Counted from the first letter of the stretch, positions 26,532-36,591 are shown. The stretch is 64,000 nt of DNA from Acidobacteriota bacterium (GCA_003010405.1 PJLO01000011.1:1-64000); one strand, 5' to 3'. Numbers and translations are program-made. Notes: generated by a model not told the origin, from the sequence alone.

Positions 26532-28745
26532 TCAGTGTCTGAACGCAACGTTCACTAAAAGCTTGTCGCCAGAAATATCGACGACATTGCAGAATGTGCG
26601 ATGGTCGTGCCGCGTAAAGTCGAGTCCTACACGCGAGTTTCCAATCTTCAAATTGCGGATGTGTAGTTGGGAAAGCCAATCTGGCAGCTGTGGATTGATG
26701 ATGTTGAGTTCCTTGCGATGCGATGACGGACGGATGCCGAGAACTGACGTGAGCATCAGGAACAGCGCTCCCGACGCCCATGCCTGCGGAGAACAGGATA
26801 CTGGATAGTGCACCGGTTCATCGTACGGACGGCGCTGCACGCCGCAGAAGAGTTCAGGTAGACGATAATCGCGAAATCTCATCGCGGCCTCAAACAGCGA
26901 AGTCAGTATGCGAAGCGCGGGCTCTCGAAATTCGTTCAGCGACATTCCATGCGCAATCAGCGAATTGTCATGCGGCCACACGGATCCCCGGTGATAGCTG
27001 AGCGGGTTAAATACATGCTCCTGCTGCGACATGGTGCGCCAGCCCCATCCACTGAACATGTCTTCCCGCATCATGCGTTGAGTCACGATGCGTGCGCGCT
27101 CGCGATTGATAATACGGCTCCACAGTAGATGGCCTGGATTCGATGAGACAACTGCGACGGGCTTCTTCTCTGCGTCGAGCGCCATTGAATAAAAGCCGCT
27201 TTCGGCATTCCAGAATACCTTGTCGAAGCGGCGTGCCAGGTCATTGGCTTCGCGCCGAAGTCTCTCTGCGCGCTCGTTGTCTCCGAACATTCGCAACAGA
27301 GTTGACATGCGGTATTTCGCGTCATACACGTAGCCCTGCACTTCGCAAAGCGCAATCGGGGGGGCAGCTACTTGTCCATCGTTATGAATAATTGCGTCCC
27401 ATGAATCCTTCCACCCTTGGTTAACAAGACCGCGCGGCGATCTCTTCTGATACTCGATGAAACCGTCGCCGTCAAGATCGCCATAGTTCTCGATCCAGTC
27501 CAGAGCGCGATAGGCATGCGGTAGCATCTCGCGCACGAGTTCTTCGTCGGAGGTCCAATTGAATGTCTCGCTTAGCAGAATAAGAAATAATGGCGTCGAA
27601 TCGATTGAGCCGAAATAGGGACCGAACGGCATTTCACCACAACGCGTCATCTCCCCTTCTCTCGATTCGTGCAGGATCTTTCCCGGCTGCGCATCCCGCC
27701 AGTCATCCACGTGGCTCGCTTGATGATGAGCGAGAACCCGCAACGTGTCCTTTGCAAGTTGAGGATTCAGAAAGAGAGTTTGGTAGGAAGCGATAATCGA
27801 ATCACGGCCAAAAATGCTGGCAAACCAGGGAATCCCTGCAGCGATTATGTGCTCGTTGCCATCTGGAATGAGCAGAGCATGAAAATCTCCAGTCGCATTG
27901 CGAAGCAAATTGTCAAACACAGAGTTAGAACTGGAGAAACTTGTCGACGCTGAATCGAATTTGTGGAATGCGTCCCGGCGCGACTGCAATTGAGCCCCAA
28001 ATTCATACAACTTGGCGCGACTCTCCTTGTGTTCTACACGAGGAGTTACTGTGACCTCCAGAGAGGTCTTTCGCAGCGGCTCCAACCGAAGCTTCCAATG
28101 TGCCGTAACATTGTTGATGTTCTCGGGAGCCGGATCCATGTGAACTATGGTCTGACGCAGAATGTTATCAAGCCCGCGATAACTAAAAACAAGTCCGTTA
28201 TTCTCGGTTATTGGTTCGTAGTACTGCCCATGATCTTTCCGTGCGATACCGCGCACCTGGAAAACATCGACAAAATCTGCGTTGAAAATAATCTCTACAG
28301 TGAACTCCACCGGGCAACGATTGAAATTCTCAAAAGTGTACCGATCAAAGAAAATGTCCGATGCCAATAGCTGTTCGCGCCGGATATGAACCGTGTTTTC
28401 GGGAAGATCAAAGGAGTCGCGCAAAGTTATGTTTCCCGTTGTAAGTTCAATTTGCGAAACAAACGTTTTCTCCGTGCTGCTCGACAACACGACAGAGCGC
28501 TGGCCATCGATTTTAAACTCAAGATGTGAAAGGAACCTGGTGTCTTCGTGAAAGAAGCCGACATCGGGCGCTCCCGGCGGTGTTATGTCTCCGGCAACGC
28601 TGGTAGCGAGAAAGGTCTTACCGTCAATCAGCGTAAGGTTGTTAACCTTGCGCGGCTCCTGCACCTGATGAGTCAGGCGCGGTTCCTTGTGAGGGGACTC
28701 AGTCGGTACCAGCAACTCGCTGTGAGGAATCTCGGACGCACTCAT
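26532..28745 (-). CDS. Glycogen-debranching-enzyme-like amylo-alpha-1,6-glucosidase
   Basis: 737 residues. The N-terminal domain (about 30-260; LTLIDGKTFLATSVAGDITP, GFFHEDTRFLSHLEF) is the GDE_N_bis type. The C-terminal (alpha/alpha)6 domain is of MGH1/GDE type, with GIPWFASIFGRDSIIASYQT carrying the catalytic acid region and QGWKDSWDAI, SVWPHDNSLIAHG. It probably releases glucose from alpha-1,6 branch points or acts on a related oligosaccharide. No signal peptide is seen. Its start overlaps the upstream GT4 gene by 4 bp, and it is the last gene of the carbohydrate cluster. Confidence 0.88.
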   Translation of the reverse strand: MSASEIPHSELLVPTESPHKEPRLTHQVQEPRKVNNLTLIDGKTFLATSVAGDITPPGAPDVGFFHEDTRFLSHLEFKIDGQRSVVLSSSTEKTFVSQIELTTGNITLRDSFDLPENTVHIRREQLLASDIFFDRYTFENFNRCPVEFTVEIIFNADFVDVFQVRGIARKDHGQYYEPITENNGLVFSYRGLDNILRQTIVHMDPAPENINNVTAHWKLRLEPLRKTSLEVTVTPRVEHKESRAKLYEFGAQLQSRRDAFHKFDSASTSFSSSNSVFDNLLRNATGDFHALLIPDGNEHIIAAGIPWFASIFGRDSIIASYQTLFLNPQLAKDTLRVLAHHQASHVDDWRDAQPGKILHESREGEMTRCGEMPFGPYFGSIDSTPLFLILLSETFNWTSDEELVREMLPHAYRALDWIENYGDLDGDGFIEYQKRSPRGLVNQGWKDSWDAIIHNDGQVAAPPIALCEVQGYVYDAKYRMSTLLRMFGDNERAERLRREANDLARRFDKVFWNAESGFYSMALDAEKKPVAVVSSNPGHLLWSRIINRERARIVTQRMMREDMFSGWGWRTMSQQEHVFNPLSYHRGSVWPHDNSLIAHGMSLNEFREPALRILTSLFEAAMRFRDYRLPELFCGVQRRPYDEPVHYPVSCSPQAWASGALFLMLTSVLGIRPSSHRKELNIINPQLPDWLSQLHIRNLKIGNSRVGLDFTRHDHRTFCNVVDISGDKLLVNVAFRH

Positions 28746-29806
28746 GCTGCTGCCTGTCTCCCCGCATTAGTGTCATCGATGATCGCTACGTATTCAGACA
28801 GCTCACGATACAGGTCGAGGTAATTTTGCACCATGCGCTGTACTGAAAAATGCTTTTTTGCGTAAGTTCTCACCATCCCAGGTTTGATCGCGTGAACTTC
28901 ACGCAAGCGTAAGGCAGCTTCTTCCACGCTGGAACAAACAAAACCGGTTACGCCATCTTTTACGATCTCTGCAACAGAGCCTCCGCTGAAAGCAATTACG
29001 GGGGTTCCTGTCGCCATTGCCTCGATCATCACCAATCCAAAAGGTTCATTCCACTCAATAGGAAACAGCATCGCCATGGAGCATCCGAGCAGTTCGTTCT
29101 TAATTGAAAGATCGGCTTCGCCAATATACTCGATAAATTTTCCATCCACATGCGGCTTAATGCGCGACTCGAAGTATTCGCGATAAATGGGCTGAATCTC
29201 ACCGGCAATCTTCAAAGGAATGCCGCTTCGCTTTGCGATTTCGATCGCGTTATGAACTCCCTTTACCGGCGCAATTCGTCCCAAAAAACTGAGGTACTCG
29301 GTCTTATGCGGCTGTAGCCGATAAAGGCCAAAGTCGAGTCCATGATGAATCGTACGAATGCGCCTCATTGTTTCAGTTTCCTTCTGGAAGTTGCTGATGG
29401 ACACAAACTCCACACTTGGGAAATCGTCGTAGAACTTAGAGAGTGCGGACATTTGGGGATGATGCAGGGTGTAGACCCATTGCTTCCCAGGCATTCGTGA
29501 AAACACCAAGCCGGGAGCGTTATTCAGGTGAATGATGTCCGTATCCGGCCAACAGTCGTTCACGGCCCACGAAATGTGATTAAAATCTTTCAAGTTAGAG
29601 TACATTTCGCCGTCAATCGGCCAGTCGTCATCCTTATAAAGCCACCGCAACTCCCCTTTGACCGTGCTCGCTCCGTTTGCATACACCACGACATCAATTC
29701 CACACTCTGTAAGTCCATCAGCCAGATGCGAAATGAATAGTTCTGTACCCCCATATCTCTTTGGCGGAACACTTATAAATGGAGAGGCGATCAAAGCAAT
29801 GCGCAT
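28742..29806 (-). CDS. Glycosyltransferase family 4
   Basis: 354 residues from the ATG at 29806 (GGGAGTAACA upstream). MRIALIASPFISVPPKRYGGTEL is a GT4 nucleotide-sugar opening; the GT-B C-terminal domain has LGRIAPVKGVHNAIEIAKR and the donor-site EX7E region (FPIEWNEPFGLVMIEAMATGTPV). It transfers a sugar from an NDP donor; acceptor unknown. It is coupled to the debranching gene by a 4-bp overlap and separated by 112 bp from the CgeB-type gene upstream. Confidence 0.9.
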   Translation of the reverse strand: MRIALIASPFISVPPKRYGGTELFISHLADGLTECGIDVVVYANGASTVKGELRWLYKDDDWPIDGEMYSNLKDFNHISWAVNDCWPDTDIIHLNNAPGLVFSRMPGKQWVYTLHHPQMSALSKFYDDFPSVEFVSISNFQKETETMRRIRTIHHGLDFGLYRLQPHKTEYLSFLGRIAPVKGVHNAIEIAKRSGIPLKIAGEIQPIYREYFESRIKPHVDGKFIEYIGEADLSIKNELLGCSMAMLFPIEWNEPFGLVMIEAMATGTPVIAFSGGSVAEIVKDGVTGFVCSSVEEAALRLREVHAIKPGMVRTYAKKHFSVQRMVQNYLDLYRELSEYVAIIDDTNAGRQAAA

Positions 29807-29918
29807 TGTTACTCCCAAAGGTAAGTCGGAAAAGGAGCTCACGGAGTCCTCGCCTGTTGGGATGCAGATTTGAAGGCTTCAGGTTATCGCGGCAGCGCCC
29901 GAATCCAGAGTTGCACGT

Positions 29919-31028
29919 TCAGCGGACTGCTTCAGAGTTAGAAATCGAATCGCGAATGCCGCGATATGCAGCTTCAATTTCGCGCTCAAACTGTTCGGCG
30001 CGCCGCTGGCTGGTGTGCTCTGCAAGTACCCGTCTTTGCGCAGCTAAACCGATGGCGCGCAACTCAGACTCGTCCAGCTCACTGAGATAACGAACGATTT
30101 CTTCCGGACCGGTCGGCAAGAGAATTTCGCGTGCGGGCTGAAAAAAAGAATCGAGACCGGGCCAGTTATCACTGACAATTGCGGCTCCGCAGGCTGCGGC
30201 CTCGAAGAGACGCACCGATGGCGAGTATCCAGCCAACACCATGTCCCTACGTGTGATGTTCAGCGTAAGCCGGGAAGACGAATATAGGTGCGGATGCCAG
30301 CGAGGATTCAAGTGGGTGATGCGTCGCACGTTTTGTGGCCACTGAACACTGGAAGGATATTGCGGCCCCGCCACAATGAATTTCTCCTGCGGCAGAGCCC
30401 TGGCAACACCACACAGAAAACTTTCCAGCTTCGGTTGACGATCCGGAGCGTAAGTTCCCATGTAGCTTAATGCACAGGAAAATCTCCGCGAGCGCGGATA
30501 CGCTCGATAACGCTCAGGATCGAAGCTGCAGTATAGCGGCGCAGCGTGACGAACGCCAAATCGATTTTCAAGTTCGCTGAGTATCCTCCCTCCCGTGAAA
30601 CTGAAGTACACATCCAAAGCAGGGAGTTGGTTCGCTCGTATGTACTCCGTTGCTCCGCTCTCTCGCAGCGTAGCGACGGTGATTGGAGTATCAATGTCAT
30701 AGAAAGTGCGGATGGGTGTTTTCGAGTTGAGCATCTCCTCCACTGCCGCAATGCCGTCAGGAAAGTATGAGCCCACCATCGCCACGTCAGCGGATGCAAG
30801 TTCACGCCTAATTAAAGGAAGCGCGCCACTCCAAAAATCGTAAAGATGCAACTCGCAAAATCCGGGGTCGGGAAGATCGCGGTTCGATGCGTACCACTCC
30901 ACGTCTTTTTCGAAAAACACAAGACGATGGCCGCGTGCGTGCAATGCCCGGGCCAACGCACGGAACGTTGTTGCATGGCCATTTCCCCATGAAGACGTAA
31001 TTGACAGGCCGAAGATGACAATCTTCAA
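29919..31028 (-). CDS. CgeB-type glycosyltransferase (third of three)
   Basis: 369 residues from a TTG at 31028 that overlaps the stop of the preceding gene (TTGA). The N-terminal LKIVIFGLSITSSWGNGHAT is close to the start of the next gene (MRIFVFGSSITSSYWNGAAT), so they are paralogues. The C-terminal GT-B domain has LNITRRDMVLAGYSPSVRLFEAA and ILLPTGPEEIV, the family pattern of CgeB/DUF3880-like transferases. Substrate unknown. Confidence 0.82.
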   Translation of the reverse strand: MKIVIFGLSITSSWGNGHATTFRALARALHARGHRLVFFEKDVEWYASNRDLPDPGFCELHLYDFWSGALPLIRRELASADVAMVGSYFPDGIAAVEEMLNSKTPIRTFYDIDTPITVATLRESGATEYIRANQLPALDVYFSFTGGRILSELENRFGVRHAAPLYCSFDPERYRAYPRSRRFSCALSYMGTYAPDRQPKLESFLCGVARALPQEKFIVAGPQYPSSVQWPQNVRRITHLNPRWHPHLYSSSRLTLNITRRDMVLAGYSPSVRLFEAAACGAAIVSDNWPGLDSFFQPAREILLPTGPEEIVRYLSELDESELRAIGLAAQRRVLAEHTSQRRAEQFEREIEAAYRGIRDSISNSEAVR

Positions 31029-32176
31029 TGCGATTCCCTGTCTTTCTGGACGCAAATGCCCTTTTCGGCGATATCGAGAACAGCCAAATCCACTGCACTC
31101 GGATGACGGTCGGCGCGTGCGTCGGACAGATTTTTTTCCACCTCAGCAGCGCGCTGTGCGTACGTATGCTCCTTCAGGGCGCGCACACGCATTGCGTTCC
31201 CGATTTCGCGCGCCTCGGTCGCTGACTTACCACGCAGAAGTGCCACAATCTCCTCCGCGTCTCCAGCGACGAGGATTTCTCGTTCGGGATCAAAAAATTT
31301 CTCAATACCCCGCCATTTATCCGTGATCAGGCAAGCTCCCGCTCCTGCTGCCTCAAAGACGCGCGTCGGCGGGGAGAAACCAACGTCGGCCATTGAATCG
31401 CGATTGATATTCAGCACCATTCTCGCGGACGCGTTGATTCGGTTGTGCAGTCCCGTGCCTACATGGCCAATCCAGCGCACGTTTGAGGGCAACGGCTTGC
31501 CACCCCAGCCCTCACCACCAAGAATGAAGCTCATCTCCGGTGCAAGTTCGGCTGCGCGAAGAAAGAACTGCTCTACTCGACGTTCGCGGTCCGGCAATCG
31601 ATTCCCAACAAATACGAGATCGCAGGCCAGTGATGCGTCAGATGCTTCGGGATGATGTGTACTCGGATCCAGCGCATTGTAAATCGGATGACAATTACGC
31701 GCTCCCAGCCTGCGGTAGCGCTGCACAATTTCGGAGCCGCCGCCATAAGTAAAAACGAAATCGTAGCTTGGAATACAGTCGCGGAAAGGATCGAACAAAT
31801 CCGCTTCCACCCTGAGCAGTGTCGCAGGCGCATCCACATCCCAAAATGCGACTTGCGTGCGCGGTGAGCGGCAGTCGAGAACCCGCCGCTCCAGCAACTC
31901 ATCATCACTACCGACGCCGCTATGTTTTATGACAAGGTCATCCCTGGAGGCGAGGCCGATTAACTCGTCAATATCTCGCGGTGTTTGGTAGACAATGACC
32001 CTGGCGTACTCGACCTCGCTGAGATCGCGATTCTGCTGCCGGTTGTAAATATCCGGCTCGGCGAATGTGACTTCGTGGCCCAGTGCCGCAAGATTTTTGT
32101 AAATGCCACGGTAATAGGTCGCAGCCCCATTCCAATAGCTCGAGGTAATGCTCGATCCAAATACAAAAATCCTCAT
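31025..32176 (-). CDS. CgeB-type glycosyltransferase (second of three)
   Basis: 383 residues, MRIFVFGSSITSSYWNGAAT at the start. It has IYNALDPSTHHP, LACDLVFVGNRLPDRERRVE and the C-terminal LNINRDSMADVGFSPPTRVFEAAGAG motif shared with its neighbours. The last 30 residues (AVDLAVLDIAEKGICVQKDRESH) are unlike the paralogues. It overlaps the gene on each side by 4 bp, so three CgeB-like transferases are translated in a chain, as though building a polymer or a multi-sugar unit. Confidence 0.83.
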   Translation of the reverse strand: MRIFVFGSSITSSYWNGAATYYRGIYKNLAALGHEVTFAEPDIYNRQQNRDLSEVEYARVIVYQTPRDIDELIGLASRDDLVIKHSGVGSDDELLERRVLDCRSPRTQVAFWDVDAPATLLRVEADLFDPFRDCIPSYDFVFTYGGGSEIVQRYRRLGARNCHPIYNALDPSTHHPEASDASLACDLVFVGNRLPDRERRVEQFFLRAAELAPEMSFILGGEGWGGKPLPSNVRWIGHVGTGLHNRINASARMVLNINRDSMADVGFSPPTRVFEAAGAGACLITDKWRGIEKFFDPEREILVAGDAEEIVALLRGKSATEAREIGNAMRVRALKEHTYAQRAAEVEKNLSDARADRHPSAVDLAVLDIAEKGICVQKDRESH

Positions 32177-33294
32177 CGAGTGAATTCTCCGAAGATCTCC
32201 ATGAGCTGCTCGGCGCGATGCCTGCAGGTATGATGCTTCCGAATCGTTTCCAGTCCACTCGACGCAATTTGTTGACGAGCGGTTTTGTCTTTTAACAACT
32301 CATCGAGCAGCGCGCTCATTTCCGCGCGGTTATGAGCCACCACGTAATCTCGATCTGGGCGAAATAGTTGTTCCGTGTCCACCCAGGGTGAGCAGACCAG
32401 CGGGACACCGCAGGCGAGCGCCTCGAAGACACGAATGGTAGGCACACCGCTCAATCCATTTGCGTATTGGCGGCGCGGCACGTGCAAAGCCAGCCGGCTG
32501 CGCGCATAAACTTCCGGCGCCTCAAGGTTGGCAACATAACCACAGAACTCAATTCCAGCACGGCGCAAAGTATCTTTTGCCCCCTCTGGATACCGGACCC
32601 CGTGTACGCGCACCCGCCTTTGATCTGCAATCAGATCAAAGGCGGGCGCGACCAGGAATTCAATCAGCTCCTCCGTGCGCTCCTCATCGCCCCAGTTTCC
32701 GATCCACACCAAATCGATTTCCTTGCTGCGCTGCATGGGACGAAATACGCTGACATCGGCTGCCTCATGGAATGTCCACACCCGCGCAATGCCAAATCCA
32801 TCCGAATAAATCTTTCGAATTGCGTCTCCAAAGGCGAGCACTCCGTCGAAGAGGTGAAGATGAAAGCGCAAGATCTGGCCCGCGTTAGTGTATGCGCGAT
32901 GATGCGTGTCATGGAAAAGCGCGCGGAATCCGAAGCGCCCTTTGCGGGCCAATATCTCGTTGACGACTTGCGGCTCATTCCACTCGTGAATGATGACAAG
33001 ATCAGCACCCGCAAGTTCCCGGTTGAGCAATGTGGGGAGGCTCTTATCTCGCTGGAAGAATCGAACGTTGAGTTCGGGATAAATCCGATGAAAATCATCA
33101 ATGGCGCGGTATGCGACTTCACCTTCATGAACCAGGTTGCTCAATGACCAGCCACTGATCTCTTCGTAGCAACGAACCTCATGCCCCATCCGCACCAACT
33201 CGCGTACCAGACCTCGCAGAAAATGAGCGTTTCCATGATTCCAGTCGCTGACCCAGGAGTGCGCGAAGAAACGTATGCTGAGTGCCCGATTCAT
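32173..33294 (-). CDS. CgeB-type glycosyltransferase (first of three)
   Basis: 373 residues. The start LSIRFFAHSWVSDWNHGNAHF parallels the other two, with W-N-G/H-N-A/G near residue 18. It continues with DLVWIGNWGDEERTEEL and LHVPRRQYANGLSGVPTIRVFEALACGVPLV, the donor-binding region. Overlap of 4 bp with both neighbours. The divergence between the three suggests different acceptors or donors. Confidence 0.82.
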   Translation of the reverse strand: MNRALSIRFFAHSWVSDWNHGNAHFLRGLVRELVRMGHEVRCYEEISGWSLSNLVHEGEVAYRAIDDFHRIYPELNVRFFQRDKSLPTLLNRELAGADLVIIHEWNEPQVVNEILARKGRFGFRALFHDTHHRAYTNAGQILRFHLHLFDGVLAFGDAIRKIYSDGFGIARVWTFHEAADVSVFRPMQRSKEIDLVWIGNWGDEERTEELIEFLVAPAFDLIADQRRVRVHGVRYPEGAKDTLRRAGIEFCGYVANLEAPEVYARSRLALHVPRRQYANGLSGVPTIRVFEALACGVPLVCSPWVDTEQLFRPDRDYVVAHNRAEMSALLDELLKDKTARQQIASSGLETIRKHHTCRHRAEQLMEIFGEFTR

Positions 33295-34397
33295 GCGGCG
33301 GCTCGGTGCTCCAGTAGAGCCGTATAAAGCTGCACATACTCATCGACCATGCGCTCCGCTGTGTACCGTTTTCGAGCGCGTTCGTATGCGAGATTGGCGT
33401 AAGTCATGCAAAGCCTTGGATCGCTGTGTAAGATTTCAAGCGCCTGTCCCAGTGATATCGCGTTATCCCTGTGAAAATACACGGCGGTATCGCCCCAGAT
33501 TTCCCGGAAACTTGGAATATCGTTGGCCACGATCGCGCAGCGCGAAAGTGCGGCTTCCAGGGGCGCAAGACCAAACGGTTCGTATTTCGATGTGGCGATG
33601 TAAACAGCAGCGCGGCTCAAAAGTTCTCTCATTTCACCTTCGGAAAGCTGCCCCTTTGACCAAATGCTAGAACCTTCCTTCGCTCGTCCTTCAGGATATC
33701 GGTTCCCTGATCCATCATCGACCGAAGTAGCGCCAGCCAGAAAAATGGGTATACTCGAATCCAGCTGCATCAGCAAGCGCGACTGTTTACCCTCATCCCA
33801 AAGGCGTCCAACGCTGGCCGCGTAATTGTCTTTGCTTACAAACGGATTAAAGAGAGCGGGTGTCCTTCCGTTGTAAATAACCCGTGAGCGCGGTTGCGGA
33901 CCGTAGCATTTGTCGATGCAACCGAGCATCCAACGCGACGGGGCAACCACCATATTTGCGCCGGCCAATCCCTGCTCAACAATTGCGCGATACCACTGCG
34001 CCCAGGTGTCCTCTGGCTGCATGCCGTAAACGCTCTCGTTCCAGCTCATCACATCGCTGTGCGCCACAACAACCTTGGGAAGCGCGACATCGAGAGCACC
34101 ATAGCAGTACTGACTCAAGTGGAGCAGATCGGGGCGGTGCTCGTGAATGATGCTCAGCAGATAGCGGCTCGATTCGTAAATGTCCTCGGCGGCGTCCTGC
34201 ATCCACTCCAAGCGGAAAGGGGTTGGATAATAACTCACGTTGGAAAGTTTCTCTAACCAGCTGGTCTGCGACGGCTGGGGAATCTCACCGAAGCTGACAA
34301 GCGTGACACGGATGTGGCGCAGAGCTAATTCTGTGACCAGCTCCCGCGTGTAAGTCCACACGCCACCAAGAACATCCGCTGTTACGAGAACGTGCAT
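33291..34397 (-). CDS. Glycosyltransferase family 4
   Basis: 368 residues, MHVLVTADVLGGVWTYTREL: a GT4 start with the G-G-V-W loop. The C-terminal domain has SKYEPFGLAPLEAALSRCAIV, the EX7E donor site. It is probably the first sugar transferase of the run, following the epimerase gene after 131 bp, and its end overlaps the next gene by 4 bp. Confidence 0.88.
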   Translation of the reverse strand: MHVLVTADVLGGVWTYTRELVTELALRHIRVTLVSFGEIPQPSQTSWLEKLSNVSYYPTPFRLEWMQDAAEDIYESSRYLLSIIHEHRPDLLHLSQYCYGALDVALPKVVVAHSDVMSWNESVYGMQPEDTWAQWYRAIVEQGLAGANMVVAPSRWMLGCIDKCYGPQPRSRVIYNGRTPALFNPFVSKDNYAASVGRLWDEGKQSRLLMQLDSSIPIFLAGATSVDDGSGNRYPEGRAKEGSSIWSKGQLSEGEMRELLSRAAVYIATSKYEPFGLAPLEAALSRCAIVANDIPSFREIWGDTAVYFHRDNAISLGQALEILHSDPRLCMTYANLAYERARKRYTAERMVDEYVQLYTALLEHRAAA

Positions 34398-34528
34398 CCT
34401 GCTCCTGTGCCGCGAGCGCCATCACGGCATGCTCAAACTAAGCGCGAGCAGGGCGCAAAATATCTGCTACCCTGCCTCGCGCCTCCGTTCCTCATGGCAG
34501 GTACTCCAATGAAGAACGGCGACCTTGT

Positions 34529-35647
34529 TTAAGCCGTCAAACCAAAAGCTGTTAGACGCTTCGAAGCTTCCTCCGCCAAATCCACCGCACTCTGCGACCG
34601 CAACCACTCTGCAAATGCACCCACACCTTCTTGGAACTTTTCGCGCGGGCAATAGCCCAACACACGACGCGCAAGCGAGATGTCTGCAAAACAGTTGCGG
34701 ACGTCCCCAAGACGATACTTCCCGGTTATCTCGACGCCCGTATGCACCCCAACCGCTGTCGCGAGTGTGTCGGCGACCTGCCGAATCGAAACAGGCTGGC
34801 CGGAGCCAATATTGATTGCTAACCCGTCCGCCTCGCTTCGGTACATGGCCAGCAGATTGGCCTGAACTACGTCATGGACGCTCACGAAATCACGCATCTG
34901 TTCTCCGTCTTCAAAAATCAACGGAGCGCGGTGATTCAGTATCCGCGAAGCAAAAATAGCGGCAACTCCCGTGTAAGGGTTGGAAAGCGCCTGACGCGTG
35001 CCATAGATATTGAAATAGCGCAGCGCCACAACCGGAACATCGTACGTCCGACCAAACAGCAGCCCGATTTCTTCCTGAACTTTCTTGCTCAGCGCATAGA
35101 CCGAACTGCACTGCAGCAGCTTGTTCTCAGCAGTGGCCGCGGGCGCCAGGGCTTGCCCGCAATTCGGGCACGCGACTTCCCATCGCTTCGCCCTCAGTTG
35201 CGCCGTGGTGCGCGGCGGAGGCGCAACCATGCCGTGCTGCTCGCACCAGTACTGTCCTTCTCCGTAAATGGACATCGACGAAGCAATGATCAGTTTTTCG
35301 AGCGTTTTCTTCCGGTCGAGCAGGGCCTGCAAAAGGTTTGCCGTCCCCTGGGTGTTGGTCTCCATGTAACGAGCAATTTCATACATGGACTGTCCGACCC
35401 CGACGGCTGCGGCGAAGTGATACACCACGTCAACATCGGAGCTGACCTTGCGAAGCGCTTCCAAGTCTCGCATATCGCCGCGCACAAACTCGGCGTCTTT
35501 GGAAAGATAGGAAGGGACAGCGCCGCGATGAACTTGATCATCCAGGCTGTCGAATATCCGGATCTCGTGGCCTTCGCGCAAAAGCGCGTCCGCCGTGTGC
35601 GAGCCTACGAATCCAGCGCCACCCGTCACCAGAATCTTCCGTCTCAT
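34529..35647 (-). CDS. NAD-dependent epimerase/dehydratase with zinc-ribbon insert
   Basis: 372 residues from the ATG at 35647 (GGAGGAAGC). Extended SDR: TGGAGFVGSHT at 8-18, catalytic SSVYALSK with Y-x3-K, RYFNIYGTRQALSNPYTG. Between about 145 and 185 lies an insert with CEQHG and CPNCGQ and a later Cys, which looks like a zinc knuckle; related inserts occur in dTDP-L-rhamnose 4-epimerase-like enzymes. It likely converts an NDP-hexose for the transferases downstream. It overlaps the preceding glycosidase-like gene by 4 bp. Confidence 0.82.
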   Translation of the reverse strand: MRRKILVTGGAGFVGSHTADALLREGHEIRIFDSLDDQVHRGAVPSYLSKDAEFVRGDMRDLEALRKVSSDVDVVYHFAAAVGVGQSMYEIARYMETNTQGTANLLQALLDRKKTLEKLIIASSMSIYGEGQYWCEQHGMVAPPPRTTAQLRAKRWEVACPNCGQALAPAATAENKLLQCSSVYALSKKVQEEIGLLFGRTYDVPVVALRYFNIYGTRQALSNPYTGVAAIFASRILNHRAPLIFEDGEQMRDFVSVHDVVQANLLAMYRSEADGLAINIGSGQPVSIRQVADTLATAVGVHTGVEITGKYRLGDVRNCFADISLARRVLGYCPREKFQEGVGAFAEWLRSQSAVDLAEEASKRLTAFGLTA

Positions 35648-36591
35648 GCTTCCTCCGCTCCCCCGACGATTGCCCGCTCCCTGGGTGCGCTCACGCCGGA
35701 CGTGCGTCCACGGGGCGAATAGCGTAGCACAGCCCAGCGCGCAAACTCCGCGAAATCGGCAGGATCCCTGGCGGGACTGGTGTAGTGAGGAGCAACGCCC
35801 AGATGCTCCGGCGTAAAGCACAAAGTAACCGTGGTATCGAATTCATCCAGCGCCGACATCTGCCGATCGAACCATGCTTCCGCGTGGGGCCGAAACCAGT
35901 CCGCCCAGCTGATGCCGGTTCGCACGGCACGCACGCCCAGCTCGCGCAAACGCTCTACGCCGAGTTCAATACGGTGATCCTCGAAGTGAAACCACTGGCA
36001 AACGCCCAAGCCCGATGGAAACTTTGCCGCTGCAAGTTTCGGCGACCCATCTTCGCGAAACAGCCCCATATAGTAGTGGCGATAATAGGCGCTGCCCTCC
36101 GCTTCGCGGTGGCGGGTCGTGGCAGTCCATGTAGCGGGCAGATCGAAAAGGCTGTACCAGTGCACCCGCTCCACCCGGGGAAGCAGTAGCTCGGCCGTCT
36201 TCTGCAGGCCAAAGAGCTGTATCTCTTCGGCACCGAATGAGGATGCTCCCGCTTCGCTGACCCAAATCGCTTTGCGACCCACAACAGCGCGAATCTCATC
36301 CAGCTTCTTCGGCCACTCGGATATGTTCCAGTGATTCCAGTCGAGTGGGAACCCATGCACTGCGACGATGTCTACCGAATCCAGCACTCCGTAACTGGCG
36401 AGAAGCTCGATAAAACGCGGATCAATTGGCGAGATGCCCCCAAGAACAATTTTGATATCCGGGTTCGCCTCCCGAATCGCCTTGGATCCGGCATGAACGA
36501 GGGCCGCAAACTGCTTCCATTCTGGATCGAGTTTGAAATCCCAGTGTGAAAGATTGTTCGGCTCGTTCCATAACATTATGGCTTCCACCAT
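35644..36591 (-). CDS. Glycoside-hydrolase-like (beta-xylosidase-type) protein
   Basis: 315 residues. The acid/base motif WNEPNN is only 8 residues from the start, the putative nucleophile is Glu of WVSEAGASSF (about 113), and VHGFPLDWNHW and HWYSLFDLP fit a (beta/alpha)8 glycosidase of the GH39-like clan. What looks like the first strands of such a barrel (GVCQWFHFEDH, LRTGISW-type AVRTGISWADWF, TLCFTPEH) comes after residue 190, i.e. at the C-terminus. No signal peptide, so it acts in the cytoplasm or as a scaffold. Overlaps the epimerase gene by 4 bp. Confidence 0.68.
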   Translation of the reverse strand: MVEAIMLWNEPNNLSHWDFKLDPEWKQFAALVHAGSKAIREANPDIKIVLGGISPIDPRFIELLASYGVLDSVDIVAVHGFPLDWNHWNISEWPKKLDEIRAVVGRKAIWVSEAGASSFGAEEIQLFGLQKTAELLLPRVERVHWYSLFDLPATWTATTRHREAEGSAYYRHYYMGLFREDGSPKLAAAKFPSGLGVCQWFHFEDHRIELGVERLRELGVRAVRTGISWADWFRPHAEAWFDRQMSALDEFDTTVTLCFTPEHLGVAPHYTSPARDPADFAEFARWAVLRYSPRGRTSGVSAPRERAIVGGAEEA

